Positions 7,828 to 13,665 of a stretch of 41,198 nt of DNA are shown one piece after another (position 1 is the stretch's first letter; each line of letters opens with the position of its first letter). This DNA is from a virus, in IMG/VR virus record IMGVR_UViG_3300033145_001026, positions 1-41,198 of that record; one strand, written 5' to 3'. The notes below the pieces were generated by a model. That model saw only the letters and a list, made by a program, of their open reading frames with translations, was not told the DNA's origin and did no database searches. The translations under genes and the position numbers were made by a program.

Positions 7828-8484
7828 GTGAAAGATTTTTTCAAGGGTATCCTTTACTGGATAACTTCGTATTTTTTCCCGTTTATGCGTCGGCAGATTA
7901 AGAGAAAAAAGCCCTGCACGCTGGACATCAGTTGTGATGTTAAAAAGATGGAGAAGTTTCTGGAAGTCCTGCTCCCCTTTTGTGATTTTGAAAACTTCAA
8001 CCGCTGGGCTATCTTCACTCACGCTTTTCACGAAACAGGCGGATTTAAAAAGGCAATCGGGAATAATTATTTCGGGATTAAAAAGCCGAAAAAATGGAAT
8101 GGAAAAGTAACAAGACTTTATACTCACGAGAATGTAAAGGCATTAAGTGGCGAAACTAAAGAACAGGCTCAAGAGCGCATTCAAAAGCGATGGGGATGTC
8201 CTATTGAGATTGTTAGTTTTAAAGATGGGTGGTGGAAAATAAGGATAACAGCAGAATTTGCCGACTGGGAAACATTGCCGGAGGCGCTGATATGGTATGG
8301 AAGTTTAATTAAACGGCTCTATTCTATATCATTTCTGAACAGGGAAAATCCCGAACATTATTTTATCGGATTGACGGCAGGAAAATATCTGTATGCATCA
8401 GACCCTCGTTATGTTGAGAAGTTAAAAAATATGTATGGCAAACTTCGGGCGAGTGAATACATTAAAAATCTGGTAGAAAAGTAA
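7828..8484 (+). CDS. Endolysin, glucosaminidase-type peptidoglycan hydrolase
   Basis: A 218-residue protein with GTG start 4 bases after the holin-like gene. It matches the bacterial glucosaminidase (FlgJ/LytG-type) fold: IFTHAFHETGGF (likely catalytic Glu69), then NNYFGIKKP, and the late YASDPRYVEKLKNMYG signature. It cleaves glycan strands of the cell wall between amino sugars. Residues 1-20 are hydrophobic and aromatic without a clear cleavage site, so it may associate with the membrane. No separate wall-binding domain is visible, as is usual for phages of Gram-negative hosts. It is the last gene of the rightward lysis block. Confidence 0.87.
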   Translation: MKDFFKGILYWITSYFFPFMRRQIKRKKPCTLDISCDVKKMEKFLEVLLPFCDFENFNRWAIFTHAFHETGGFKKAIGNNYFGIKKPKKWNGKVTRLYTHENVKALSGETKEQAQERIQKRWGCPIEIVSFKDGWWKIRITAEFADWETLPEALIWYGSLIKRLYSISFLNRENPEHYFIGLTAGKYLYASDPRYVEKLKNMYGKLRASEYIKNLVEK

Positions 8485-8570
8485 AAGCAATTTTATAAAA
8501 TCCGAAATAGTTTTGTCGTCAAGGAATAACACGAATTTTTAAAAATGGTTCAAAATGTCCTATTATTTTC

Positions 8571-8600
8571 TTGACAAAATAAACCCTTTCGTTGTATAAT
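8571..8600 (+). promoter_or_regulatory. Sigma70 promoter, consensus boxes
   Basis: TTGACA at 8571-8576, 18-base spacer, TATAAT at 8595-8600. It follows the endolysin stop by 86 bases, the first intergenic stretch of any size after the structural/lysis run, and should start the early/middle region at about 8607. It reads into the gene at 8653 through a 45-base leader, and on through the folded element at 8931-9075. Confidence 0.85.
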
Positions 8601-8652
8601 CGTATTGATGAAAAAGGCGGGAGAAAATCAGAAGAAAAGGCAGGAGGGAAAA

Positions 8653-8919
8653 ATGAAAAGTCAAAAAATGACTAAAGTGGATTACCTGAAAGTTGGCAAA
8701 GTCGTTGATAGAGTATTCAAAGAAAAATTGAATTATTCAGACCGTATGACTATTATAATGGACATCTCAGCGACTTGTGAAGATGTCGGACTTGATTTAG
8801 ATAAATTACTCGGTTTTGATAAGTTCAATTTTGGACACGACATCTGTGGAATTTCACAGAATATCAACAGAAGAACAGCAAAGATTGATAATTGTTTTTT
8901 ACCACGCAGTTCAAGATAA
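8653..8919 (+). CDS. Small protein of unknown function, first gene of the early region
   Basis: An 88-residue protein. I chose the ATG at 8653 because AGGAGG (8642-8647) sits 5 bases before it. An earlier TTG/ATG at 8605/8608 lies right at the predicted transcription start. The chain is mostly helical, charged and without Cys pairs until near the end, with LNYSDRMTIIMDISATCEDVG and the basic end KIDNCFLPRSSR. I recognise no family. As the first product behind a strong promoter it may be an early regulator or host-takeover protein, but nothing in the sequence shows this. Confidence 0.6.
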   Translation: MKSQKMTKVDYLKVGKVVDRVFKEKLNYSDRMTIIMDISATCEDVGLDLDKLLGFDKFNFGHDICGISQNINRRTAKIDNCFLPRSSR

Positions 8920-8930
8920 AATGAAAAAAC

Positions 8931-9075
8931 GGGGCGGCTTTCTTCCTGTAGAAATACAGGTAGTCAAAAATCTCTCCTGCCGAGTGAGTCGTCCCATATT
9001 TCCGGTTTCTGGGCTGGAATGGGGGCGTAATAATGGCAGGCGTATGCCTTTTAGCCAATGGTCTGCCCGTCCCCA
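8931..9075 (+). ncRNA. Strongly structured intergenic element (candidate regulatory or stable RNA)
   Basis: Three nested or adjacent helices are visible. Bases 8931-8938 pair with 8988-8995 (8 bp, two G-U). Inside, 8945-8950 pairs with 8955-8960 around a GAAA tetraloop. Then 9020-9027 pairs with 9068-9075 (8 bp, one G-U), enclosing 9035-9041 paired with 9061-9067 (7 bp, one G-U). A 4-bp TTCC/GGAA stem lies between. The element ends 8 bases before AAGGAGG (9084-9090) of the 9098 gene. A 54-codon frame (8921-9085) also passes through, with many Arg and Trp. The helices, G-U pairs and tetraloop favour RNA over protein. No known riboswitch or ribozyme core was recognised. Confidence 0.5.
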
Positions 9076-9097
9076 CAAACTTTAAGGAGGTAGTGAG

Positions 9098-9475
9098 ATG
9101 AACTTAAAAAAAGAGGATGTTTTGATTGTTCAAGCAAAGTTATTAGGTGGTTGGATTTGTGTGGATGAGAGATTACCCGAAGATGAGGCACTTGATAAGA
9201 TAATGGAAAGAATGAGAAACCCGAAAAGCATAATAAGTCCCCCGACTTCTGATAAGGAATTATTAAGAGATAGATTATTCGGAGGTTTTGAGTGTGCCGA
9301 AGATACAAACAGACGACATATTTACTTTGCACAAGCACATTATACTTTTATACACCCTGAAAGTAATGTTCCAATGGCTATTGAGGATAGAGCAAAAGTA
9401 TGGGAGGAACTTAAAGACAACAATAAATGGATTGGTGGAATAAATTTTGTTGAAAAGGAGATGCAAAATGAGTAA
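9098..9475 (+). CDS. Hypothetical phage protein
   Basis: A 125-residue protein with an excellent site: AAGGAGG at 9084-9090, 7 bases before ATG. Mixed helix and strand; features include WICVDERLPEDEALDKI near the N-terminus and FGGFECAEDTNRRHIYF in the middle. No family recognised. It is translated just downstream of the folded element at 8931-9075, whose shape could control access to this ribosome binding site. The stop overlaps a very short frame starting ATGAGTAA. Confidence 0.6.
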   Translation: MNLKKEDVLIVQAKLLGGWICVDERLPEDEALDKIMERMRNPKSIISPPTSDKELLRDRLFGGFECAEDTNRRHIYFAQAHYTFIHPESNVPMAIEDRAKVWEELKDNNKWIGGINFVEKEMQNE

Positions 9476-9497
9476 ACACACGAAAGGGAAGTGGTAA
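9468..9497 (+). pseudogene. Truncated 5' remnant of a small phage gene (MSKHT-type N-terminus)
   Basis: A 9-codon frame, MSKHTKGKW then stop, starts inside the previous stop behind AAAAGGAG. The opening resembles the common phage protein N-terminus MSKHTPGPW, which normally continues for some 80-130 residues. Here the frame stops immediately after the Trp and no continuation is seen in other frames before the promoter at 9520. Likely a gene lost by deletion that left its start site. A chance resemblance is possible. Confidence 0.35.
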
Positions 9498-9519
9498 AGC
9501 CCGACGGTAAAATTACCCC

Positions 9520-9548
9520 TTGACAGGTTTTTCGGCATTTTATAGAAT
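9520..9548 (+). promoter_or_regulatory. Sigma70 promoter with adjacent inverted repeat
   Basis: TTGACA at 9520-9525, 17 bases, TAGAAT at 9543-9548, ahead of the gene at 9579. Directly upstream, 9506-9517 reads GGTAAAATTACC, a 5-bp inverted repeat that could be a small operator touching the -35 box. The -35 is preceded by CCCC, as at 21322 and 24120. It probably drives the replication genes. Confidence 0.72.
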
Positions 9549-9578
9549 TGGAATAGAATAAGGAAGGAGTAATAAGGA

Positions 9579-9773
9579 ATGACGGAGAAACAAGACGACA
9601 TTCGGATAAAATTAACAAACAGACATCTCGCAAAATTATTTTCAAACATTGCAGTTTTGAAACTTCCTGAAATTGCTATCAACGAAATTAAACGAGAAAT
9701 CTGGTTTCTCTCTGAAGATTTACGGAATTTGTATAACGGAAAAAGTAATAAGGAAAACAGTAATGAGAATTAG
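9579..9773 (+). CDS. Small protein upstream of the replication initiator
   Basis: A 64-residue charged, helical protein behind GGAAGGAG. It has alternating hydrophobics (LAKLFSNIAVLKLPEIAINEI) and an Asn/Lys/Glu-rich tail, KSNKENSNEN. It overlaps the start of the initiator gene by 11 bases, so the two are probably co-translated. No family recognised. Position suggests an early regulator or replication accessory. Confidence 0.55.
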   Translation: MTEKQDDIRIKLTNRHLAKLFSNIAVLKLPEIAINEIKREIWFLSEDLRNLYNGKSNKENSNEN

Positions 9774-10449
9774 ATACTTAAAACCTTCGTTTTTTCTTAA
9801 CGAAATCTTGGCAGAACTCCCTTTTGAAACTCGCCTTGTTTATACAGGGCTATGGTGTTGTGCGGATAAGTTGGGACGGTTAGAGGACAGACCTCGAAAG
9901 TTGAAAGCCGAGATTGTTCCTTATGACGACACAGATATTGAAAAGCAATTATCACTCCTCGCCGGAAAGAAGTTTATAATAAGGTATGAGGTGGAAGGGA
10001 TAAAGTATATCCAAGTGGAAAAGTGGGATAAACACCAAAAGGTTCATCATACAGAGAAAGATAGCGAAATCCCCCCCATACCCCCTCTTAATGGGGAATC
10101 TAAAGGGAAAGGGAAAGGGAAAGAAGGAAAAGGGAAAAGGGAAACACCTAACGGTGAAAAACACGTTAAACAACCGTTATTTGAATTATTCAACGAAATA
10201 GAAAGTAAATTTGATAAAGAAGAATTACTCCTTAAAAAAGAGTTTTTATCTTACTGGACTGAAAAGTCAAAGGGCGGGCTTAAAGAACGCTGGGAAATGG
10301 AAAAGGTATTTGATGTTGCCAAGCGGTTCAGGACTTGGATAAGGAATAATATAAAATACGGTAAATTTTCAAAAACAAAGCGGGAAAAAGAGGATGATGA
10401 ATTTAAGCGGCGATTAGAGGAGGACGAAAAAAACTATGACAAAGGATGA
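9763..10449 (+). CDS. Replication initiator-like protein (winged-helix N-terminus, DnaD-like organisation)
   Basis: A 228-residue protein. The ATG at 9763 is chosen because the family typically opens with R-x-R-Y-L-K-P-S-F-F and because AAGG precedes it; an open frame extends to 9673 but lacks support. Residues 5-95 carry the phage initiator/replisome-organiser pattern: FFLNEILAELPFETRLVYTGLW, CADKLGRLEDRPRKLKAEI, and FIIRYEVEGIKYIQVEKWDKHQ, a winged-helix DNA-binding domain. Then comes a Lys/Gly low-complexity linker encoded by GGGAAA repeats, and a C-terminal helical domain (about 140-228). Such proteins melt the origin and recruit the host helicase. The repeat inside the gene may itself be part of the origin. 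Confidence 0.72.
   Translation: MRIRYLKPSFFLNEILAELPFETRLVYTGLWCCADKLGRLEDRPRKLKAEIVPYDDTDIEKQLSLLAGKKFIIRYEVEGIKYIQVEKWDKHQKVHHTEKDSEIPPIPPLNGESKGKGKGKEGKGKRETPNGEKHVKQPLFELFNEIESKFDKEELLLKKEFLSYWTEKSKGGLKERWEMEKVFDVAKRFRTWIRNNIKYGKFSKTKREKEDDEFKRRLEEDEKNYDKG
10102..10144 (+). repeat. Purine tract with GGGAAA repeats inside the initiator gene (possible origin)
   Basis: A 43-base run of only A and G. It holds three perfect GGGAAA units (10105-10122) then degenerate AAGGAAAAGGGAAAAGGGAAA. A C-rich run and a CCCC/GGGG inverted repeat (10081-10096) lie just upstream. In lambda the origin iterons lie inside the initiator gene O, so a repeat here may be a binding or melting site. The tract also codes the Lys/Gly linker, which could explain it alone. 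Confidence 0.5.
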
Positions 10450-10819
10450 ATTTTATAAACATTTCAAACTTATAGAAAATAATTTTATGACAATGGGATT
10501 AGATTTGAAAATGAAAATAAGGGAAAATACTCGTAACTTATCAGTCGGAGTTTGGGAAAAAATATGCAATACGCTTATCAATCAAAAATTTGAATTTCCG
10601 GCACATCCTATATTTAAGGATTTTATGGATTTGAAAAGAGAATATACAACGATAAAAGAGGAAAAATATTGTCTCCGATGTGAAGGAATAAATACAACGC
10701 TTGGGAATTTCTGCTCAAAGTGCGAGGCATTCCTGAAATCACCGGAAGGAATAGAGGCGGTCAAAGAAACACGGGAACGGTTAAAAAAGTTATTTGGAAA
10801 GTTGAGTTGTGAATTTTAG
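10436..10819 (+). CDS. Zinc-ribbon protein next to the initiator (possible replication accessory)
   Basis: A 127-residue protein overlapping the initiator by 14 bases. The N-terminal 75 residues are helical. A four-Cys cluster follows: CLRC at about 80-83 and CSKC at about 94-97, a zinc-ribbon spacing. The C-terminus is a basic helix. Genes in this place often load helicase or help the initiator, but I see no AAA+ motifs, so it is not a DnaC-type loader. Function unknown. Confidence 0.6.
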   Translation: MTKDEFYKHFKLIENNFMTMGLDLKMKIRENTRNLSVGVWEKICNTLINQKFEFPAHPIFKDFMDLKREYTTIKEEKYCLRCEGINTTLGNFCSKCEAFLKSPEGIEAVKETRERLKKLFGKLSCEF

Positions 10820-10828
10820 GAGAAAACT

Positions 10829-11194
10829 ATGATAAACCATTATCTAATAAACCCCGTCCCAAAGCCCCGTATGACGAGAGCGGATAAATTCCGAAAGCGT
10901 CCGGTAGTTTGTAAATATTGGGCTTTTAAGGACGAAGTGAGAAAGGCGGGGGTAAAATTTCCGCCTTCGGGAGCGACGATAATCTTTATCTTGGAAATGC
11001 CGAAATCGTGGAGTAAGAAGAAAAAGGCAAGAATGGCAGGGCAACCGCATACGCAGACACCGGACTTGGATAATTTATTAAAAGCACTTGGCGACGCTAT
11101 TTATGATAACGACGCTCATATTTGGCACATTGCGGGATTACAGAAACGCTGGGGAGCGGAAGGTCAGATAATGATTGATAAGGGGGAATTATGA
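10829..11194 (+). CDS. RusA-family Holliday junction resolvase
   Basis: A 121-residue protein matching RusA in length and order. The opening INPVPKPRMTRADKFRKR carries the basic DNA-contacting segment (KPR-M-T). The catalytic Asp cluster is in TPDLDNLLKALGDAIYDND (D79, D81, D89 and nearby acids), the hallmark of the family. RusA dimers cut four-way junctions formed in replication and recombination, so packaging can proceed. It sits between replication and exonuclease genes. The ribosome binding site AGGAG is 7 bases before ATG. Strong call. Confidence 0.93.
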   Translation: MINHYLINPVPKPRMTRADKFRKRPVVCKYWAFKDEVRKAGVKFPPSGATIIFILEMPKSWSKKKKARMAGQPHTQTPDLDNLLKALGDAIYDNDAHIWHIAGLQKRWGAEGQIMIDKGEL

Positions 11195-11472
11195 AAAGAG
11201 AAGAAGCAGAAACTTTAGCAGGGGAAATGTGCGAGGAATGTAAGTTTCGTTGTGAGGAAGGGGATAGAAATAAATGCGATGGATTTCGTAAAGAAGTTGA
11301 TGAAATTTTGAAACAAGAAAAGGATGTGGAAGCCGAGGCAAAAAGATTTCTGACGGCGGGCAAGGGGTGTAAACAATGTGGATTTAAAACAGCGCAGACA
11401 GAAAAATATCAAGGGTATTGTTTTCAATGTGCGTGTGAAAAAGGCATTGCTCAAAATCCATTTGATAAATAA
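11191..11472 (+). CDS. Cys-rich zinc-binding small protein
   Basis: A 93-residue protein with ATGA overlap with the resolvase gene. Cys pairs: CEEC and a nearby C in the first 35 residues, then CKQC and CFQCAC after residue 60, enough for two zinc sites. The centre is a charged helix (EVDEILKQEKDVEAEAKRF). No named family. It may bind nucleic acid or protein. It is followed by the broken HNH region. Confidence 0.6.
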   Translation: MKREEAETLAGEMCEECKFRCEEGDRNKCDGFRKEVDEILKQEKDVEAEAKRFLTAGKGCKQCGFKTAQTEKYQGYCFQCACEKGIAQNPFDK

Positions 11473-11491
11473 GTCCGCCAAGTGAAAAAGG

Positions 11492-11744
11492 ATGCATAAA
11501 ATGAGCAAAGGTTTATGCCGGAGAGTAGAGGGATGAGATTACCTCATCTAAATATAAGAATTGGCGAGCAAAAATATTCAAGCGAGATAACTGGACTTGT
11601 CAATTATGTAAAGATAGAAGCAGAAAAGGACACAATGTTATTCTTGAAGGCCATCACCTAAAAAGTTGGAAAAATTACCCGAAGTTGAGATATACATTGT
11701 ATAATGGAATAACATTATGCCACGAATGTCATTTAAGTAATTAA
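11492..11744 (+). pseudogene. HNH endonuclease gene, frameshifted or lacking a usable start
   Basis: Bases 11562-11744 encode a complete HNH core: WRAKIFKRDNWTCQLC, then ILEGHHLKSWKNYPKLR and NGITLCHECH, stop at 11742. Going upstream the frame is open only to the stop at 11526-11528 and holds no ATG, GTG or TTG before the core. The nearest start, ATG at 11492 (MHKMSKGLCRRVEG), is in another frame. Removing one G from the GAGGGA at 11528-11533 would join the two. So it is a frameshifted gene, a remnant, or uses frameshifting. The core is clearly related to the intact HNH at 12628. It lies between the 11191 gene and the RecB-like gene, typical of free-standing homing endonuclease insertion. Confidence 0.7.
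11494..11530 (+). promoter_or_regulatory. Hairpin followed by the GCCGGAGAGTAG motif (left copy)
   Basis: GCATAAA (11494-11500) pairs perfectly with TTTATGC (11512-11518) over an 11-base loop. The 3' arm runs into GCCGGAGAGTAG (11517-11528), then AGGG. The same 12 bases follow the long hairpin at 13596-13647. A 14-codon frame (11492-11536) lies across it. A second small hairpin, GATGAG/CTCATC, follows at about 11532-11548. Function unknown. Confidence 0.45.
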
Positions 11745-11760
11745 ACATGGGGAGGAAAAA

Positions 11761-12618
11761 ATGGAAAAAGAAAGGAAAGAGGTAAAAGTCCGTTTATGTT
11801 CTTGGTTTGACGAACACTGGTATCGGGTTTGTCTTTCAAATGATAAAATAGAATATTATCCGTCAACAACGACAAAATTAAGCATACTTGATAAACCCGG
11901 ATTGACCCGTTGGTATGGTGATATTGGCACTCGTGAGGCAAGAAAAAGAACTTTAGACGCTGGCGATAGAGGCAGTCGGTTACATAATGCTTTTGAGAAA
12001 ATGACAAGTGGGGCGGCAATAGTTTATCAACCTTTACAACATCCGAATTATGACGGTTCAGAACTTGCCGAAATAAAAAAGAAATATGGTGAAATTGTGA
12101 TTTTGGAAAAGCAAGATGAAATGCTCCAAGTATGGAAGGTGCAAAAATTATTTCAAATTCTGAATCCTATTTTTCTTGGTAGGGAGGTTATTGTATATTC
12201 TGAAAAATATAAAGAGGCGGGGACAATAGATATTCCTTTACAATTAAAAGGCGGGAAATACGAAGGGATAGACAGAAACATTATAGAATTAGAAGAAGGT
12301 ATTTACATTTCAGATTATAAAACTGGAAATCTTTACGATGAAGCAAAAATGCAAATTGCCTCGTATGTACAAATGTTTATTGAGAGATACCCAAAAAGGA
12401 AAAAGGAAGTTAAAGGAGGTCTTATAATTCATACCGGTGCAAAAAATAGAACCGGTATCCCCGGACTTTCACTTATCCCTATTCCTATGGCTGAAATCAA
12501 AAAAGATTTTGCAGATTATAGACATGTTGCGGCAATGTGGGGACGGAAACACCTCAATGATATGCCTCGTTTGTTAGATTTTCCTTCCCTAATTGCAATG
12601 AAGAAAATTACTACTTGA
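11761..12618 (+). CDS. RecB/Cas4-like PD-(D/E)XK exonuclease
   Basis: A 285-residue protein with the motif order of the RecB nuclease superfamily: GSRLHNAFE (His75), Glu142 in GREVIVY, GTIDIPLQL (Asp157), YISDYKTGN (Asp185 and Lys187), then QIASYVQMF (the Gln/Tyr motif). This set is metal-dependent and typical of phage recombination exonucleases that resect double-stranded ends, here probably together with the SSB-like protein at 13298. AUG follows GGAGG by 6 bases. No annealing protein (RecT, Erf, Beta-like) was recognised nearby. Confidence 0.88.
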   Translation: MEKERKEVKVRLCSWFDEHWYRVCLSNDKIEYYPSTTTKLSILDKPGLTRWYGDIGTREARKRTLDAGDRGSRLHNAFEKMTSGAAIVYQPLQHPNYDGSELAEIKKKYGEIVILEKQDEMLQVWKVQKLFQILNPIFLGREVIVYSEKYKEAGTIDIPLQLKGGKYEGIDRNIIELEEGIYISDYKTGNLYDEAKMQIASYVQMFIERYPKRKKEVKGGLIIHTGAKNRTGIPGLSLIPIPMAEIKKDFADYRHVAAMWGRKHLNDMPRLLDFPSLIAMKKITT

Positions 12619-12627
12619 CAGGGCAAA

Positions 12628-13293
12628 ATGAATTTGCAACAATATAGTATGAAAACCGTTAGCAAGCCCGAACAGATTTTTTTATGGGGAGAGGTTTCTT
12701 CTTTTCAAAAGAAAGAAGTTCATTCTGTGCTAACGGTTGCCTCTCCCCGTAAATATAATCAAGCCGGCGAAAATAATAATAATTGGAAACCTTATCAAAT
12801 ATGTAAATTCTGCGGCAAAGAATATAAAGGACGAAAACAGCAAAAGTTTTGTTCTTATAAATGTGTTGGGAAATATAAAACTGCGTATCATAAAAGCATA
12901 AAAATAAATAAAAAATGTAAATTATGTAGAAAATTTTTTTTAAGTTATCCGTCCGAACATCAAATCTTTTGTTCTCCATCTTGTCAAAATAAATATATGA
13001 GAGGAAATAAAAGGTATAATTGGAAAGGTGGTTTTTCTAAAGGAAGAAGAAATTATAAAATAGACAAAAAATATAGAATGTGGAGAGAAAGAGTTTTTGA
13101 AAGAGACGATTATACTTGTCAATATTGCAAGTTAAAAAGCGGTTGTGGAAAAACTGTTTATTTAGAGGCACATCACATAAAATCTTGGGCAGAATATCCA
13201 AAATTGAGGTTTGAGATTTCTAATGGAAAAACCTTATGCAAAGATTGTCATAAAATTGAAACGGCAGAAGAAATGAAAAATAAAAGGAGGTAA
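12628..13293 (+). CDS. HNH homing-type endonuclease with N-terminal zinc fingers
   Basis: Up to 221 residues. Two Cys-rich fingers (CKFCGKEYKGRKQQKFC and CKLCRKFF...FCSPSC) of the type seen in homing endonucleases are followed by RMWRERVFERDDYTCQYC, LEAHHIKSWAEYPKLR and GKTLCKDCH, the HNH nuclease site. The first 45 codons are doubtful: they overlap the crossing inverted repeats at 12654-12748 and look unlike family N-termini. No strong ribosome site precedes 12628 or the in-frame ATG at 12649. It is closely related to the broken HNH at 11562. Free-standing genes of this class spread by cutting unoccupied sites. Confidence 0.85.
   Translation: MNLQQYSMKTVSKPEQIFLWGEVSSFQKKEVHSVLTVASPRKYNQAGENNNNWKPYQICKFCGKEYKGRKQQKFCSYKCVGKYKTAYHKSIKINKKCKLCRKFFLSYPSEHQIFCSPSCQNKYMRGNKRYNWKGGFSKGRRNYKIDKKYRMWRERVFERDDYTCQYCKLKSGCGKTVYLEAHHIKSWAEYPKLRFEISNGKTLCKDCHKIETAEEMKNKRR
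12654..12748 (+). repeat. Crossing inverted repeats (pseudoknot-capable or switching RNA) at the HNH gene start
   Basis: Arm A 12654-12664 (AACCGTTAGCA) is the exact complement of 12728-12738. Arm B 12686-12694 (GGGGAGAGG) is the exact complement of 12740-12748. The order is A, B, A', B', so the helices cross: either a pseudoknot or two exclusive folds. A third hairpin (TTCTTC.../...GAAAGAA, 12696-12717, one bulge) lies between B and A'. The arms cover the first codons of the HNH frame. Such strict pairing suggests control of translation or a DNA site. Confidence 0.6.
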
Positions 13294-13297
13294 TTTT

Positions 13298-13582
13298 ATG
13301 TCTCAACCGGTGAAAAAATTTAGCAAGGGACGTATGGTTTTGTCTGTATGGAAGGGTAACTATGAGGGAAAAGAAACGACAAGTTTTTCTCTTCAAAAAA
13401 GTTACAAAAAGAAAGATGGCTCGTGGGCAAATTCAAACTTTTTTACCGAACCCGACCTCAGAGATGCAAACATCATTATTTCACACATCTGCGGAAAAAC
13501 AGTAAAGGAAAAAAAGATTGAACCGAAACCCGAACCTGCTCCTGAGCAAATGCCAGCAGGCGAGGAAGATGTTGATTTCTAA
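13298..13582 (+). CDS. Putative single-stranded-DNA-binding protein with SSB-like acidic tail
   Basis: A 94-residue protein, AGGAGG 7 bases before ATG. The body (MVLSVWKGNYEGKETTSFSL then QKSYKKKDGSWANSNFF) is a compact beta domain of the small phage type often next to recombination genes. A Pro/Glu linker (EPKPEPAPEQMP) leads to the acidic tip GEEDVDF, which copies the design of the SSB C-terminus (acidic residues, hydrophobic, Phe last) used to bind partner proteins. Length is short for classical SSB, so it could be a divergent ssDNA binder. It lies downstream of the RecB-like nuclease. Confidence 0.58.
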   Translation: MSQPVKKFSKGRMVLSVWKGNYEGKETTSFSLQKSYKKKDGSWANSNFFTEPDLRDANIIISHICGKTVKEKKIEPKPEPAPEQMPAGEEDVDF

Positions 13583-13665
13583 ATGAGGACTCAATGGTGG
13601 GGTGGTGAGCAAGTTGTATAAGACCGAAGATTGCTTACTACCCCGCCGGAGAGTAGGGGGAAATA
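13583..13665 (+). promoter_or_regulatory. 17-bp hairpin leader with short reading frame before the 13666 gene (right motif copy)
   Basis: Bases 13596-13612 pair with 13631-13647 along 17 consecutive positions with three G-U pairs and an 18-base loop. The hairpin runs straight into GCCGGAGAGTAG (13645-13656), GGGGG and ATG at 13666. A 12-codon frame (13583-13621, MRTQWWGGEQVV) starts at the previous stop (TAAATG). It has two adjacent Trp codons in the 5' arm and stops in the loop, a layout like an attenuation leader. The helix hides no obvious terminator U-run, so control of translation is more likely than of transcription. Function not proven. Confidence 0.5.

Noticed and set aside
8485-8570. 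Terminator after the endolysin gene
   Set aside because: The palindromes ATTTTATAAAAT and ATTTTTAAAAAT are AT-only and short, without a GC stem and U-run.
8816-9085. 89-codon + frame through the folded element
   Set aside because: It starts inside the 8653 gene with no ribosome site, has unusual composition, and runs across the paired RNA arms. Pairing explains the sequence better, though the frame 8921-9085 cannot be fully excluded.
12615-12648. Promoter TTGACA ... TATAGT before the HNH gene
   Set aside because: Spacer would be 22 bases, outside the working range, and TTGACA is the end of the RecB-like gene (ACT-TGA-CA).
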